Below, piece after piece: positions 32,075 to 39,566 of a stretch of DNA of 64,000 nucleotides; within the stretch, counting starts at the first letter, position 1, and each line of letters opens with the position of its first letter. The stretch comes from PGYT01 sp963675055. GTDB taxonomy: Bacteria; Bacteroidota; Ignavibacteria; Ignavibacteriales; Melioribacteraceae. A program made the position numbers and the translations under genes. Below the pieces are notes generated by a model. That model was not told the origin of the DNA and did no database searches. It was given only the letters and a program-made list of their open reading frames with translations. The stretch spans positions 372,001 to 436,000 of the forward strand of contig CAXXJE010000004.1 in the NCBI GenBank assembly GCA_963675055.2, read 5' to 3'.

Positions 32075-34849
32075 TTAATGCGCCTCTAACCAGTTGTTTC
32101 CAAATCCGCTTTCTACTAAAACAGGTACTTTTAAAGGTAGTGCCTCCGTCATTAACTTGAGTATAATCGGCTGAATTTCATCTGCTTCGTCTTTATACAT
32201 ATCGAAAACCAATTCATCATGTACCTGCAACACCATCCTGGACTTTGCTTTACGCTTTTTGAGTTCGCCATGAATATTGATCATAGCCAGTTTAATCATG
32301 TCTGCAGCAGTGCCCTGGATGGGCATATTAATAGCAACTCTCTCTTCAAATTGTCTTACAACCCTGTTGCTGCTGTTTATATTTTTTAGATATCTTCTTC
32401 TTCCTGTAAGCGTTTCGGCAAATCCGTTTGCTTTAGCTGATTCTACCGAATCATCCATGAATTGACGTACATGGCTGAAGGTTGAGAAATACGTATCGAT
32501 AATCTCTTTCGCATGCGATTGAGTAATACCTAAACGTGTTTTCAAACCGAATGGTCCGATGCCATATAATATTCCGAAGTTAACTTCCTTTGCTTTGCGT
32601 CTCATATCGGCTGTTACCTCATCAGGGTCTACCTGGAAGACATGAGCGGCCGTACTTCTGTGAATATCCTCACCGTTCCTGAATGCTTTAACTAATCCGG
32701 GATCTTCGCAAATGCTGGACATAATTCTTAGTTCAATCTGACTGTAGTCAGCACTGAATATTACATGATCTTTATCTGTGGGTATAAAAGCTTTCCTTAT
32801 TTCCCTTCCTAATTCGGTACGAATAGGAATGTTCTGCAGATTAGGATCATTACTCGATAACCTTCCGGTTGAGGCAGCAGTTTGATTGTAGGATGTATGA
32901 ACTCTTCCTGTTTTATGATGTATCAGTTTAGGCAGCGCGTCGCTGTATGTCGATTTTAGCTTAGATATCTGTCTGTAGTTCAAAAGAAGATCGATTATTT
33001 CACTCTGACCCTGCAATGATTCGAGTGAACGGGCATCTGTTGAAAAACCGGTTTTCGTCTTTTTTGTTGGTGGAAGCTTTAGCTTATCAAACAAAATTGT
33101 CTGGAGTTGCTTAGTCGAATTTATATTAAACTCTTCACCGGCTGTTTTATAAATTTCAGATGTACTTATATCTAATCGTGTTTGTAAATCCTGACTGAAT
33201 TGTTTTAACGCTTCCACATCTATTTTAACACCGGTTCGCTCCATATCTTCAAGTACTTCGACTAAAGGAAATTCTATGTCGTAACCGACTTTATTGAGAT
33301 TTGTTTCGTTGATTTCTTTTTCAAGAACTTTATATAGCTGGTATGTAACGTCTGCATCTTCCGCAGAATAATTACTTAATTCATTTACATCAGCCTCAAA
33401 AATCAGAGTTGGATCTTTCTTTATACCAATAATGGTTGAAATCGAAATCGGTGAGTAATTTAAATATTGCTTTGCAAGTTCATCCATACCATGCTTTTGA
33501 TCCGGATCGATTACATAACTGGCCAGCATCGTATCGAAATAGAAACCTTTAACTTCGATTCCGAATGTTCGCAGCACTGCAATATCGTACTTACCATTCT
33601 GACAGACTTTTTTAATCCCTTCATCTTCAAATACGGATTTAAAAACTTTCAAACACTCTTGAACGTCAAGCCTGTCATCCGTTTCGGGTTGAAACAGGTC
33701 ATCTACTGACTTGCGTGGTTTTGTTGCAACAAAAAAAGCTTCTCCCGGTTTACATGAGAATGCTATACCCGCTAAATTCAAATCAAGGACATCAAGCGAA
33801 TCTGTTTCAGTATCAAATACAAATAATTTCTGTTCCTCAAGATACTTTGCCAGTTTCTCAGCTTCTTTCATTGTGTTTACAAGTTGGTATTTGACATTAT
33901 CCTTATTAAATGAATTTTCATCCGGAATTATTTCAACATTCTCAAATTCAGCATCTTTTTCTTTGTTGTAAATCTTCAGGAGTTTGGAACCGAATGTCTT
34001 AAAATCTAATTCCTTAAATATCTCCAATAGCAATTCAAAATTCGGATCGGTGAAACGGGAATGTTCAAAGTCCGTATCAACAGGTACATCACATACTATT
34101 GTTGCTAGTTTTTTTGACAGGAGTGCATTCTCTTTACTTTCAATCAGTTTGTTCTTCAATCCTTTCTTCTCTATATCTTCAATATGCTCATAAATGTTTT
34201 CTACCGTACCGTACTTTGCTATTAGCGGTGTAGCAGTTTTCGGACCAACACCGGCCACTCCGGGTATATCATCAGAACTATCTCCAACGAGAGCAAGGTA
34301 ATCAATCATCCTGATCGGTTCAAAACCATAATCCTCTCTAACCTTATCCTCATCGATGATCACAATTTCATCCTGTGACTTGCCCGGTTTAACCATCTTA
34401 ATATTTTTTGTAACAAGCTGAACGTAATCTTTATCAGGTGTAACGGCATAAGATTCAAGTCCCTTTGCTTCAGCCTGCTTTACTGCAGTCCCGATTAGAT
34501 CATCAGCTTCGTAACCCGGCGCAATAACCAACGGGATGTTGAAGGCTTCAACAATATCTTTGATTCTTTGGATTTGCGGAATCATATCATCCGGCATAGC
34601 GGCACGGGATGATTTATATTTATCATACATATCATGCCTGAATGTTTTTTCTTTTGAATCGAATGCAACAACAAGATAGTCCGGTTTGGTATCTTCGATT
34701 ATTTTGAAAAGCTGATTCAGAAATCCAAATACTGCCGAAGTTGATTCTCCGGCAGAATTTGTCAGAGGTCTGTTTATAAATGCAAAGTAACCGCGATAGG
34801 CGAGAGCCATAGCGTCGATGATTACGAATTTTTCTTTTTTCTTACTCAT
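32075..34849 (-). CDS. polA: DNA polymerase I
   Basis: A 924-residue family A polymerase with all three activities apparently intact. The N-terminal 5'-3' exonuclease (about 1-290) has 'IDAMALAYRGYFAF', 'GYEADDLIGTA' and 'GDSSDDIPGVAGVGPKTA'. The 3'-5' exonuclease (about 320-510) keeps 'FVFDTETDSL' and 'YSAEDADVTYQLY'. The polymerase has 'SADYSQIELRIMSSI', 'RRKAKEVNFGILYG' and 'LQVHDELVFDM'. It acts in Okazaki fragment processing and repair. It is convergent with the T9SS cargo gene and divergent from the nuclease/phosphatase gene. Confidence 0.98.
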   Translation of the reverse strand: MSKKKEKFVIIDAMALAYRGYFAFINRPLTNSAGESTSAVFGFLNQLFKIIEDTKPDYLVVAFDSKEKTFRHDMYDKYKSSRAAMPDDMIPQIQRIKDIVEAFNIPLVIAPGYEADDLIGTAVKQAEAKGLESYAVTPDKDYVQLVTKNIKMVKPGKSQDEIVIIDEDKVREDYGFEPIRMIDYLALVGDSSDDIPGVAGVGPKTATPLIAKYGTVENIYEHIEDIEKKGLKNKLIESKENALLSKKLATIVCDVPVDTDFEHSRFTDPNFELLLEIFKELDFKTFGSKLLKIYNKEKDAEFENVEIIPDENSFNKDNVKYQLVNTMKEAEKLAKYLEEQKLFVFDTETDSLDVLDLNLAGIAFSCKPGEAFFVATKPRKSVDDLFQPETDDRLDVQECLKVFKSVFEDEGIKKVCQNGKYDIAVLRTFGIEVKGFYFDTMLASYVIDPDQKHGMDELAKQYLNYSPISISTIIGIKKDPTLIFEADVNELSNYSAEDADVTYQLYKVLEKEINETNLNKVGYDIEFPLVEVLEDMERTGVKIDVEALKQFSQDLQTRLDISTSEIYKTAGEEFNINSTKQLQTILFDKLKLPPTKKTKTGFSTDARSLESLQGQSEIIDLLLNYRQISKLKSTYSDALPKLIHHKTGRVHTSYNQTAASTGRLSSNDPNLQNIPIRTELGREIRKAFIPTDKDHVIFSADYSQIELRIMSSICEDPGLVKAFRNGEDIHRSTAAHVFQVDPDEVTADMRRKAKEVNFGILYGIGPFGLKTRLGITQSHAKEIIDTYFSTFSHVRQFMDDSVESAKANGFAETLTGRRRYLKNINSSNRVVRQFEERVAINMPIQGTAADMIKLAMINIHGELKKRKAKSRMVLQVHDELVFDMYKDEADEIQPIILKLMTEALPLKVPVLVESGFGNNWLEAH

Positions 34850-34877
34850 AAATACCCGGTGATTGAAAAAAATAGCC

Positions 34878-34905
34878 TTGAAAAAGGGAGAATGCTTTAT
34901 ATATT
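34878..34905 (+). promoter_or_regulatory. Candidate sigma-70 promoter of the EEP-family gene
   Basis: TTGAAA (34878-34883), 16 bases, TATATT (34900-34905), each hexamer 5 of 6 to consensus. It lies in the 109-base divergent gap between polA and the gene at 34959 and directly precedes a long palindrome. Confidence 0.45.
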
Positions 34906-34906
34906 C

Positions 34907-34941
34907 TTTATTTTGAATATATAAATGATATTCAAAATAAA
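34907..34941. promoter_or_regulatory. Perfect 14-base-arm palindrome in the polA / EEP divergent gap
   Basis: TTTATTTTGAATAT (34907-34920) and its exact reverse complement (34928-34941) flank a 7-base spacer. It starts one base after the candidate -10, so it would cover the transcription start and 5' leader of the gene at 34959, ending 17 bases before its ATG. It is AT-rich and not followed by a T tract, so an operator or leader hairpin fits better than a terminator. Confidence 0.5.
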
Positions 34942-34958
34942 CTAATAATTGAGGATCT

Positions 34959-35981
34959 ATGAAAAAAATTATTCTCCTGATAGTTATACTAATAGCCGCT
35001 GGAACAAATGCTCAGCAAGATGTGCAGCAAATATATATAGCAAGCTGGAATCTTGAAAATCTGTTCGACAATATAGATGATCCCGATAAAAGCGATGAGG
35101 AATGGCTTGTCGATGGCCCTAAAAAGTGGGATGATGAAAAAATCAATCTTAAAATTAAAAACCAGGCGAAGATAATTAGATATATGAATGATTTGGATGG
35201 ACCGGATTTACTCGGAGTTGAAGAGGTTGAACATCGATCACTCCTGGACACAATTATTTCCCGACATTTTTGTGACAGGAATTATGGCGTAGCCTATGAA
35301 GAGACACTTGATAAGCGAGGAATTGACTGCGGATTAATATACGACATCGACAAGTTTGAACTGATCAGAACAGTTCCTCATGAAGTTCAACTGGTAAGCA
35401 AATATCCCACCAGATACGTTCTCCAGGTTGATCTGAAAGACAAGTTTACAGGGAATAATTTCTACATCTTTGTGAATCATTGGCCGTCAAGAAGGGGAGG
35501 AGAAGAAAAATCACGTCCGAACAGAATTAAAGCAGCAGAAGTACTGATGGAAGCCATTGGCAAATTACCCGGTGATAATCCTTTTGTCTTTATTATGGGC
35601 GACTTTAATGATGAACCTTCTAATGAGTCAATAAGTTCTGTTGTTGGTGCCATGGGATTCGATTGTGAAAGTTCAAGTCAAAATACTAAATCGAAATTTC
35701 TAAATTTAGCCTATCAGATGTTCGATCAGGGATTAGGTACATATCTTTATAGAGGCGACTGGAATATGCTGGATCAACTTATTGTATCTAGAGCCGTTAT
35801 AGAGGATAACTCAATCAATTACATTTGCAACTCCTTCGAAATAGTTAAACCGGAGATAATGGTTACAAAATCCGGTCCGTATAAAGATGCGGCTATACCG
35901 ACATGGGGTGGAAGGAAATATCTGGCGGGCTACAGTGACCATTATCCTGTCGGAGCTAAATTCATTTTAAGAAAGGATTAG
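34959..35981 (+). CDS. Exported endonuclease/exonuclease/phosphatase family protein
   Basis: A 340-residue EEP-fold hydrolase with a signal peptide (1-18, 'GTNAQ'). Catalytic motifs of the DNase I/phosphatase fold are visible: 'ASWNLENLFD' (Asn), 'LLGVEEVEHRSLL' (metal-binding Glu), 'FVNHWPSRRGG', 'IMGDFNDEP' (Asp/Asn) and 'AGYSDHYPVGAKF' near the end (catalytic Asp-His). It could be a secreted or periplasmic nuclease or phosphodiesterase, for example for phosphate or nucleotide scavenging. It is preceded by a candidate promoter and palindrome and followed 2 bases later by an SDR gene. Confidence 0.88.
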   Translation: MKKIILLIVILIAAGTNAQQDVQQIYIASWNLENLFDNIDDPDKSDEEWLVDGPKKWDDEKINLKIKNQAKIIRYMNDLDGPDLLGVEEVEHRSLLDTIISRHFCDRNYGVAYEETLDKRGIDCGLIYDIDKFELIRTVPHEVQLVSKYPTRYVLQVDLKDKFTGNNFYIFVNHWPSRRGGEEKSRPNRIKAAEVLMEAIGKLPGDNPFVFIMGDFNDEPSNESISSVVGAMGFDCESSSQNTKSKFLNLAYQMFDQGLGTYLYRGDWNMLDQLIVSRAVIEDNSINYICNSFEIVKPEIMVTKSGPYKDAAIPTWGGRKYLAGYSDHYPVGAKFILRKD

Positions 35982-35983
35982 TT

Positions 35984-36664
35984 ATGAGTCGAATTCTTAT
36001 TGTAACCGGTGCGAATGGTACTCTGGGGAAGGGTGCATCATCCGTTTTATTACAGAAGAATTATGATAAAGTTTATTTGTGCGACAGGAAGGAAATAGAC
36101 TGGATTCCCGAGAGTGACAAAGTTAAGAAGATCATGATCAAAGATATGGCAAAAGATGAATTTGTAAATAACCTCTTCGAGAAAATTAATGCTGAAAAGG
36201 AAGATGAGATTTATCTGTTTTCAACTATCGGGGGTTTTTATTCCGGAAGAATTGGTGAATTGGAAAAGGACAAACTGGATTTGCAATTCAATATAAATAC
36301 TAAATCAGTATTTCTCCTCGCGAAGCACTTCCAATTATTCTGCTCTGATAAATCAGGCGGTTCTATTTGTTTTACATCCGCCAGAACAGCAGAAAAACCT
36401 GCAGCCGGTAAATCAGTTTACGGAGCATCCAAAGCAGCGTTAGAATACCTGGTTCGAACAATTGCAATTGAATGGGAAAATGATAATCTGTCTGCAAACT
36501 GTATCTCACCAATTGCACTTGACACGCAGGAGAACCGGGAGTGGGTTAAAGATAAAACAATACTTGCTAGTCCGGAAATGATTGGGGAAAAGGTTCACGA
36601 GCTCTTTTATAACACTCCGTGCGTAAGCGGAGAAATCGTTAAAATGCCCATGAATATTGAATGA
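35984..36664 (+). CDS. Short-chain dehydrogenase/reductase
   Basis: A 226-residue classical SDR. The nucleotide-binding glycine motif is 'VTGANGTLGKGAS', the catalytic Ser-Tyr-Lys set is in 'CFTSARTAEKPAAGKSVYGASKAALEY', and 'NCISPIALDT' follows as expected. The substrate cannot be told; the chain is slightly shorter than the usual 240-250 residues. It probably shares a transcript with the upstream EEP gene (2-base gap). Confidence 0.88.
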   Translation: MSRILIVTGANGTLGKGASSVLLQKNYDKVYLCDRKEIDWIPESDKVKKIMIKDMAKDEFVNNLFEKINAEKEDEIYLFSTIGGFYSGRIGELEKDKLDLQFNINTKSVFLLAKHFQLFCSDKSGGSICFTSARTAEKPAAGKSVYGASKAALEYLVRTIAIEWENDNLSANCISPIALDTQENREWVKDKTILASPEMIGEKVHELFYNTPCVSGEIVKMPMNIE

Positions 36665-36724
36665 AAACGCCTGAATATTCATGAAAAGTTAATATAAAAT
36701 GACATCCGGGGGTGAAATTATTTA

Positions 36725-36753
36725 TTGACTTTTGACGGGTAAATATATACTAT
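36725..36753 (+). promoter_or_regulatory. Candidate promoter of the exbB-exbD-exbD unit
   Basis: TTGACT (36725-36730), 17 bases, TACTAT (36748-36753), close to the sigma-70 consensus and about 70 bases before the ATG at 36824, which has TTGGAGG upstream. The 159-base gap is otherwise featureless. Confidence 0.55.
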
Positions 36754-36823
36754 TATATGATCTTTTTTGAATATTTAATCAAATTGAAAATCAATATATA
36801 ATCATTATTGGAGGTTATCTCTC

Positions 36824-37510
36824 ATGCATATTTCAGAAATAACAGGGTTCATATCCTACCTAATAGCACAGGCTGAAGATACCGGTGTCTTAACTTACCT
36901 TCAAGAAAAATTCATCGCTGGTGGCGGATTCATGTGGCCTATTTTGGGATGTTTAGTTATTGGGTTAGGTTTTAGCTTGGAAAGAATGTGGACTTTGTCA
37001 CGTGCTAGTATGAATACAAAAAAATTCATAGTTAAGGTAAAAGATGCGCTGACTAAAGGTGGTGTTGAAGAAGCTATGAAAGTTTGTGAAAATACTCGCG
37101 GTTCTATTGCTTCTGTATTCCATGCAGGACTTTTAAGAGCAGATGAAGGTGTTGAAGCTGCTGAAAAAGCTATTATGGCTTACGGCGCAATTGAAATGGG
37201 ATTTCTTGAAAGAGGTCTTATCTGGATTTCAACGTTTATTACTGTTGCACCTATGCTCGGATTTACCGGTACTGTACAAGGTATGATTCAGGCGTTCGAC
37301 TCGATCGCTGCCGCTGCTCAGATGTCGCCATCTGTTGTTGCTGCTCCTATCGCTGTTGCTTTGTTAACTACTCTGTTTGGTCTTGTAAGTGCTATTATTC
37401 TTCAGTTGTTCTACAACTACTTTGTTGCTCGAATTGACAAACTTGTTGCGGATATGGAAGAAAGCTCAATTGAGTTGATCGATACACTTTATGATCTAAA
37501 GAAAAAATAA
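36824..37510 (+). CDS. exbB: MotA/TolQ/ExbB proton channel family protein
   Basis: A 228-residue inner-membrane protein with three transmembrane segments: one near residues 35-52 ('MWPILGCLVIGLGFSLERMW') and two flanking 'VAPMLGFTGTVQGMIQAFDSIAAA', the conserved ExbB/TolQ core that forms the proton path with ExbD. It energises outer-membrane work using the proton motive force. It heads a three-gene unit with two ExbD-type genes, bounded by a promoter and a terminator; no TonB gene is attached, so whether it drives TonB receptors or a Tol-like process is open. Confidence 0.92.
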   Translation: MHISEITGFISYLIAQAEDTGVLTYLQEKFIAGGGFMWPILGCLVIGLGFSLERMWTLSRASMNTKKFIVKVKDALTKGGVEEAMKVCENTRGSIASVFHAGLLRADEGVEAAEKAIMAYGAIEMGFLERGLIWISTFITVAPMLGFTGTVQGMIQAFDSIAAAAQMSPSVVAAPIAVALLTTLFGLVSAIILQLFYNYFVARIDKLVADMEESSIELIDTLYDLKKK

Positions 37511-37549
37511 TCAGACTAGGTTAATAACTAATTAAAAGAGTAGTCATTT

Positions 37550-38086
37550 ATGGTTAGTTTAAAAAGAAGAAAGAAAAAAGGGGCTGAAATTCCGGATGCC
37601 GGAATGTCGGACATCGTATTCCTGCTGCTTCTGTTTTTCCTTGTATCGACTACTATCGACGTTGATACGGGTATCGGTCTTCAATTACCGGAATACGTAC
37701 CCGAAGATGAACAGGAATTCGTACCTCTCCCCAAAGATCGTTTAGCAGCACTATTAATAAATGAAAACGGTGATGTATTACTTGATAAAAAAGTTATCGC
37801 TATTCCTCAGATAAAAGATCAATTGAAGGAAAGAATCGAAAGTAAGATTAACCTTCCTAAAACCAAGAAGCTTGTTGTTTCTGTTAAAACTGACAGAAAA
37901 ACAAACTATAACCTATATATTCAGGCACTTGACCAAGTTAAAGGCGCATATGCCGAAGTACAGGATGCTTATTGTAGAGCTACTTGGGGAGTTGGAAAAG
38001 ATGAATTACAAGATGAACAGAAAAGCGAACTTAAGGATAAGATACCTATAATTATATCAATTGCAGAACCAGAAAAAGTTAAATAA
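37550..38086 (+). CDS. exbD: ExbD/TolR family protein (first copy)
   Basis: A 178-residue single-pass protein. The short cytoplasmic Lys/Arg-rich start ('LKRRKKKGAEIPDAGMSD') precedes a membrane helix at about residues 22-40 beginning with the conserved proton-carrying aspartate ('MSDIVFLLLLFFLV'). The periplasmic domain is longer than that of the second copy, with 'LINENGDVLLDKKVIAIPQIKDQLKERIE' and 'KTNYNLYIQALDQVKGAY', the usual ExbD fold. It works with the ExbB protein encoded 39 bases upstream. Confidence 0.92.
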   Translation: MVSLKRRKKKGAEIPDAGMSDIVFLLLLFFLVSTTIDVDTGIGLQLPEYVPEDEQEFVPLPKDRLAALLINENGDVLLDKKVIAIPQIKDQLKERIESKINLPKTKKLVVSVKTDRKTNYNLYIQALDQVKGAYAEVQDAYCRATWGVGKDELQDEQKSELKDKIPIIISIAEPEKVK

Positions 38087-38102
38087 TTTGTGAGGATTAC
38101 TG

Positions 38103-38516
38103 ATGAAATTTGAAAAAAAACGTGCTGCTACGGAACAGAAAATCCCGACTTCATCAATGCCTGATATTATTTTCATGTTATTGCTTTTCTTCATGGTTGC
38201 AACTACATTAAAGGAATATGATGTATTAGTTAAATATCAACTTCCCGAAGCAAAAGCAATTGAGAAAATTGAGAATAAGAGATTAATTACCTATATCTGG
38301 GTTGGTAAGGACGGAAGAATTCAGCTGGATGACAATATTGTTACACTCGAAGAAATCGGTAATATTATGTATCAAAAAAGAGTCGCTATCCCAAGGGTTA
38401 TTGTCTCTTTCAGAGTTGATAAAGATTCCGATATGGGTATTGTAACAGATATCCAGCAGGAAATTAGGAAAGTTGACGCAAGAAGAATTAACTACTCTAC
38501 TTTGCTGAAAATATAA
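38103..38516 (+). CDS. exbD: ExbD/TolR family protein (second copy)
   Basis: A 137-residue ExbD paralogue. It begins with a charged stretch and 'TSSMPDIIFMLLLFFMVATTL', with the conserved aspartate at the start of the membrane helix, then a compact periplasmic domain ('IWVGKDGRIQLDDNIVTLEEIGNIMYQK'). Two ExbD types next to one ExbB are common in Bacteroidota, where they may form a mixed dimer in the channel. It lies 16 bases after the first copy and 24 bases before an intrinsic terminator. Confidence 0.92.
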   Translation: MKFEKKRAATEQKIPTSSMPDIIFMLLLFFMVATTLKEYDVLVKYQLPEAKAIEKIENKRLITYIWVGKDGRIQLDDNIVTLEEIGNIMYQKRVAIPRVIVSFRVDKDSDMGIVTDIQQEIRKVDARRINYSTLLKI

Positions 38517-38540
38517 TTTATACTAATAATTTGTATTTTA

Positions 38541-38573
38541 GGCAGGTTGTTTTGAATAACCTGCCTTTTTTTT
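38541..38573 (+). terminator. Intrinsic terminator after the exbB-exbD-exbD unit
   Basis: GGCAGGTT / AACCTGCC (38541-38548 and 38558-38565) form a perfect 8-base-pair stem with a 9-base loop, followed by eight T. It ends 9 bases before the next gene and should separate the proton-channel unit from yqeY. Confidence 0.88.
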
Positions 38574-38582
38574 GAGGAAATT

Positions 38583-39029
38583 ATGAGTCTGAAAGACAAA
38601 ATAAACGACGATTTAAAAGCTGCAATGAAATCGGGTGATAAAGTGCGGCTTACAACTGTCAGGTCTATTCGAGCGTTAATTCTGGAATTTGAAAAAAGCG
38701 GGGCAGCACACGAAATGACCGAGGAAGACGAAATTAAAATGCTCTCCTCTGCTGCCAAAAAGCGTAGGGATTCCATCGAACAGTATGAAAATGGCGGTAG
38801 AACTGATCTCGCTGATAAAGAGAAAGCAGAACTCACTATTCTGAACTCCTATCTCCCGGAACAGTTATCGGAAGATGAGTTGCTCGAGGGAATTAAAAAT
38901 CTTGCTGAAGAACTGGGAGCATCTACTAAAGCTGATTTCAGAATTCTCATGCCGAAAGCTGCTCAGACATTCAAAGGCAAAGCTGATGGGAAATTAATAA
39001 AAGAAACTGTTGAGAAAGTATTAAGTTAA
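38583..39029 (+). CDS. GatB/YqeY domain-containing protein
   Basis: A 148-residue YqeY protein: 'LKDKINDDLKAAMKSGDKVRLTTVRSIRALI' is the family opening, followed by 'AAKKRRDSIEQYENGGRTDLADKEKAELTILNSYLPEQLSEDEL', and 'AAQTFKGKADGKLIKETVEKVL' at the end. The domain is shared with the tail of the GatB amidotransferase and binds tRNA there; the role of the free protein is not settled. A GAGGAA ribosome site is placed 4 bases before the ATG. Confidence 0.93.
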   Translation: MSLKDKINDDLKAAMKSGDKVRLTTVRSIRALILEFEKSGAAHEMTEEDEIKMLSSAAKKRRDSIEQYENGGRTDLADKEKAELTILNSYLPEQLSEDELLEGIKNLAEELGASTKADFRILMPKAAQTFKGKADGKLIKETVEKVLS

Positions 39030-39032
39030 GTT

Positions 39033-39560
39033 ATGCTTAATTACGTCGATATTATAATTCTGGTGATGGTTCTCATCGGTTTCATCCTGGGGTATAAGGA
39101 TGGGATTATTCGGAAAATTATCGGCATTATCGGTTTTATACTCGCTGTTTTTCTGTCCCTTGAATTTGCAAGTGTAATTGCCGAATATCTTACCCCGTTT
39201 TTTAATGATGAGGTATATCTGGCTGAACTTGTAAGCGGGTTCCTCATATTCTCATTGGTAATTCTCATATTTGCAATCATTAAAAGAGTACTTCATCCCT
39301 TCGATAAAATTAACCGTTTTGCAAATCAGTTAATCGGCGGCATTGTGGGAATTATACAAATTCTGGTATTTGTTAGTGCATTTTTACTGCTGCTGAATGT
39401 GTTTAATATACCCAGCGAGACTACAAAAAAAAGTTCTACTCTTTATCAGCCTGTCTACAGAATAATTCCCACAGCTATTGACTTAATACTTGGCGATTCT
39501 GCAAAAGCCAGAAATTACTTTGAGGAATTTATCCGGGAAAACGAAAAAGGCACCATTTAG
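39033..39560 (+). CDS. CvpA family membrane protein
   Basis: A 175-residue protein with four hydrophobic segments and the CvpA pattern: 'YVDIIILVMVLIGFILGYKDGIIRKIIGIIGFILAVFLSL' at the N-terminus and 'FDKINRFANQLIGGIVGIIQILVFVSAFLLLLNVF' later. CvpA proteins are linked to colicin V export and envelope maintenance; the mechanism is unclear. It lies 3 bases after yqeY and 6 before mutS2; cvpA-mutS2 adjacency is also seen in Gram-positive bacteria. Confidence 0.88.
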   Translation: MLNYVDIIILVMVLIGFILGYKDGIIRKIIGIIGFILAVFLSLEFASVIAEYLTPFFNDEVYLAELVSGFLIFSLVILIFAIIKRVLHPFDKINRFANQLIGGIVGIIQILVFVSAFLLLLNVFNIPSETTKKSSTLYQPVYRIIPTAIDLILGDSAKARNYFEEFIRENEKGTI

Positions 39561-39566
39561 TGGTGA

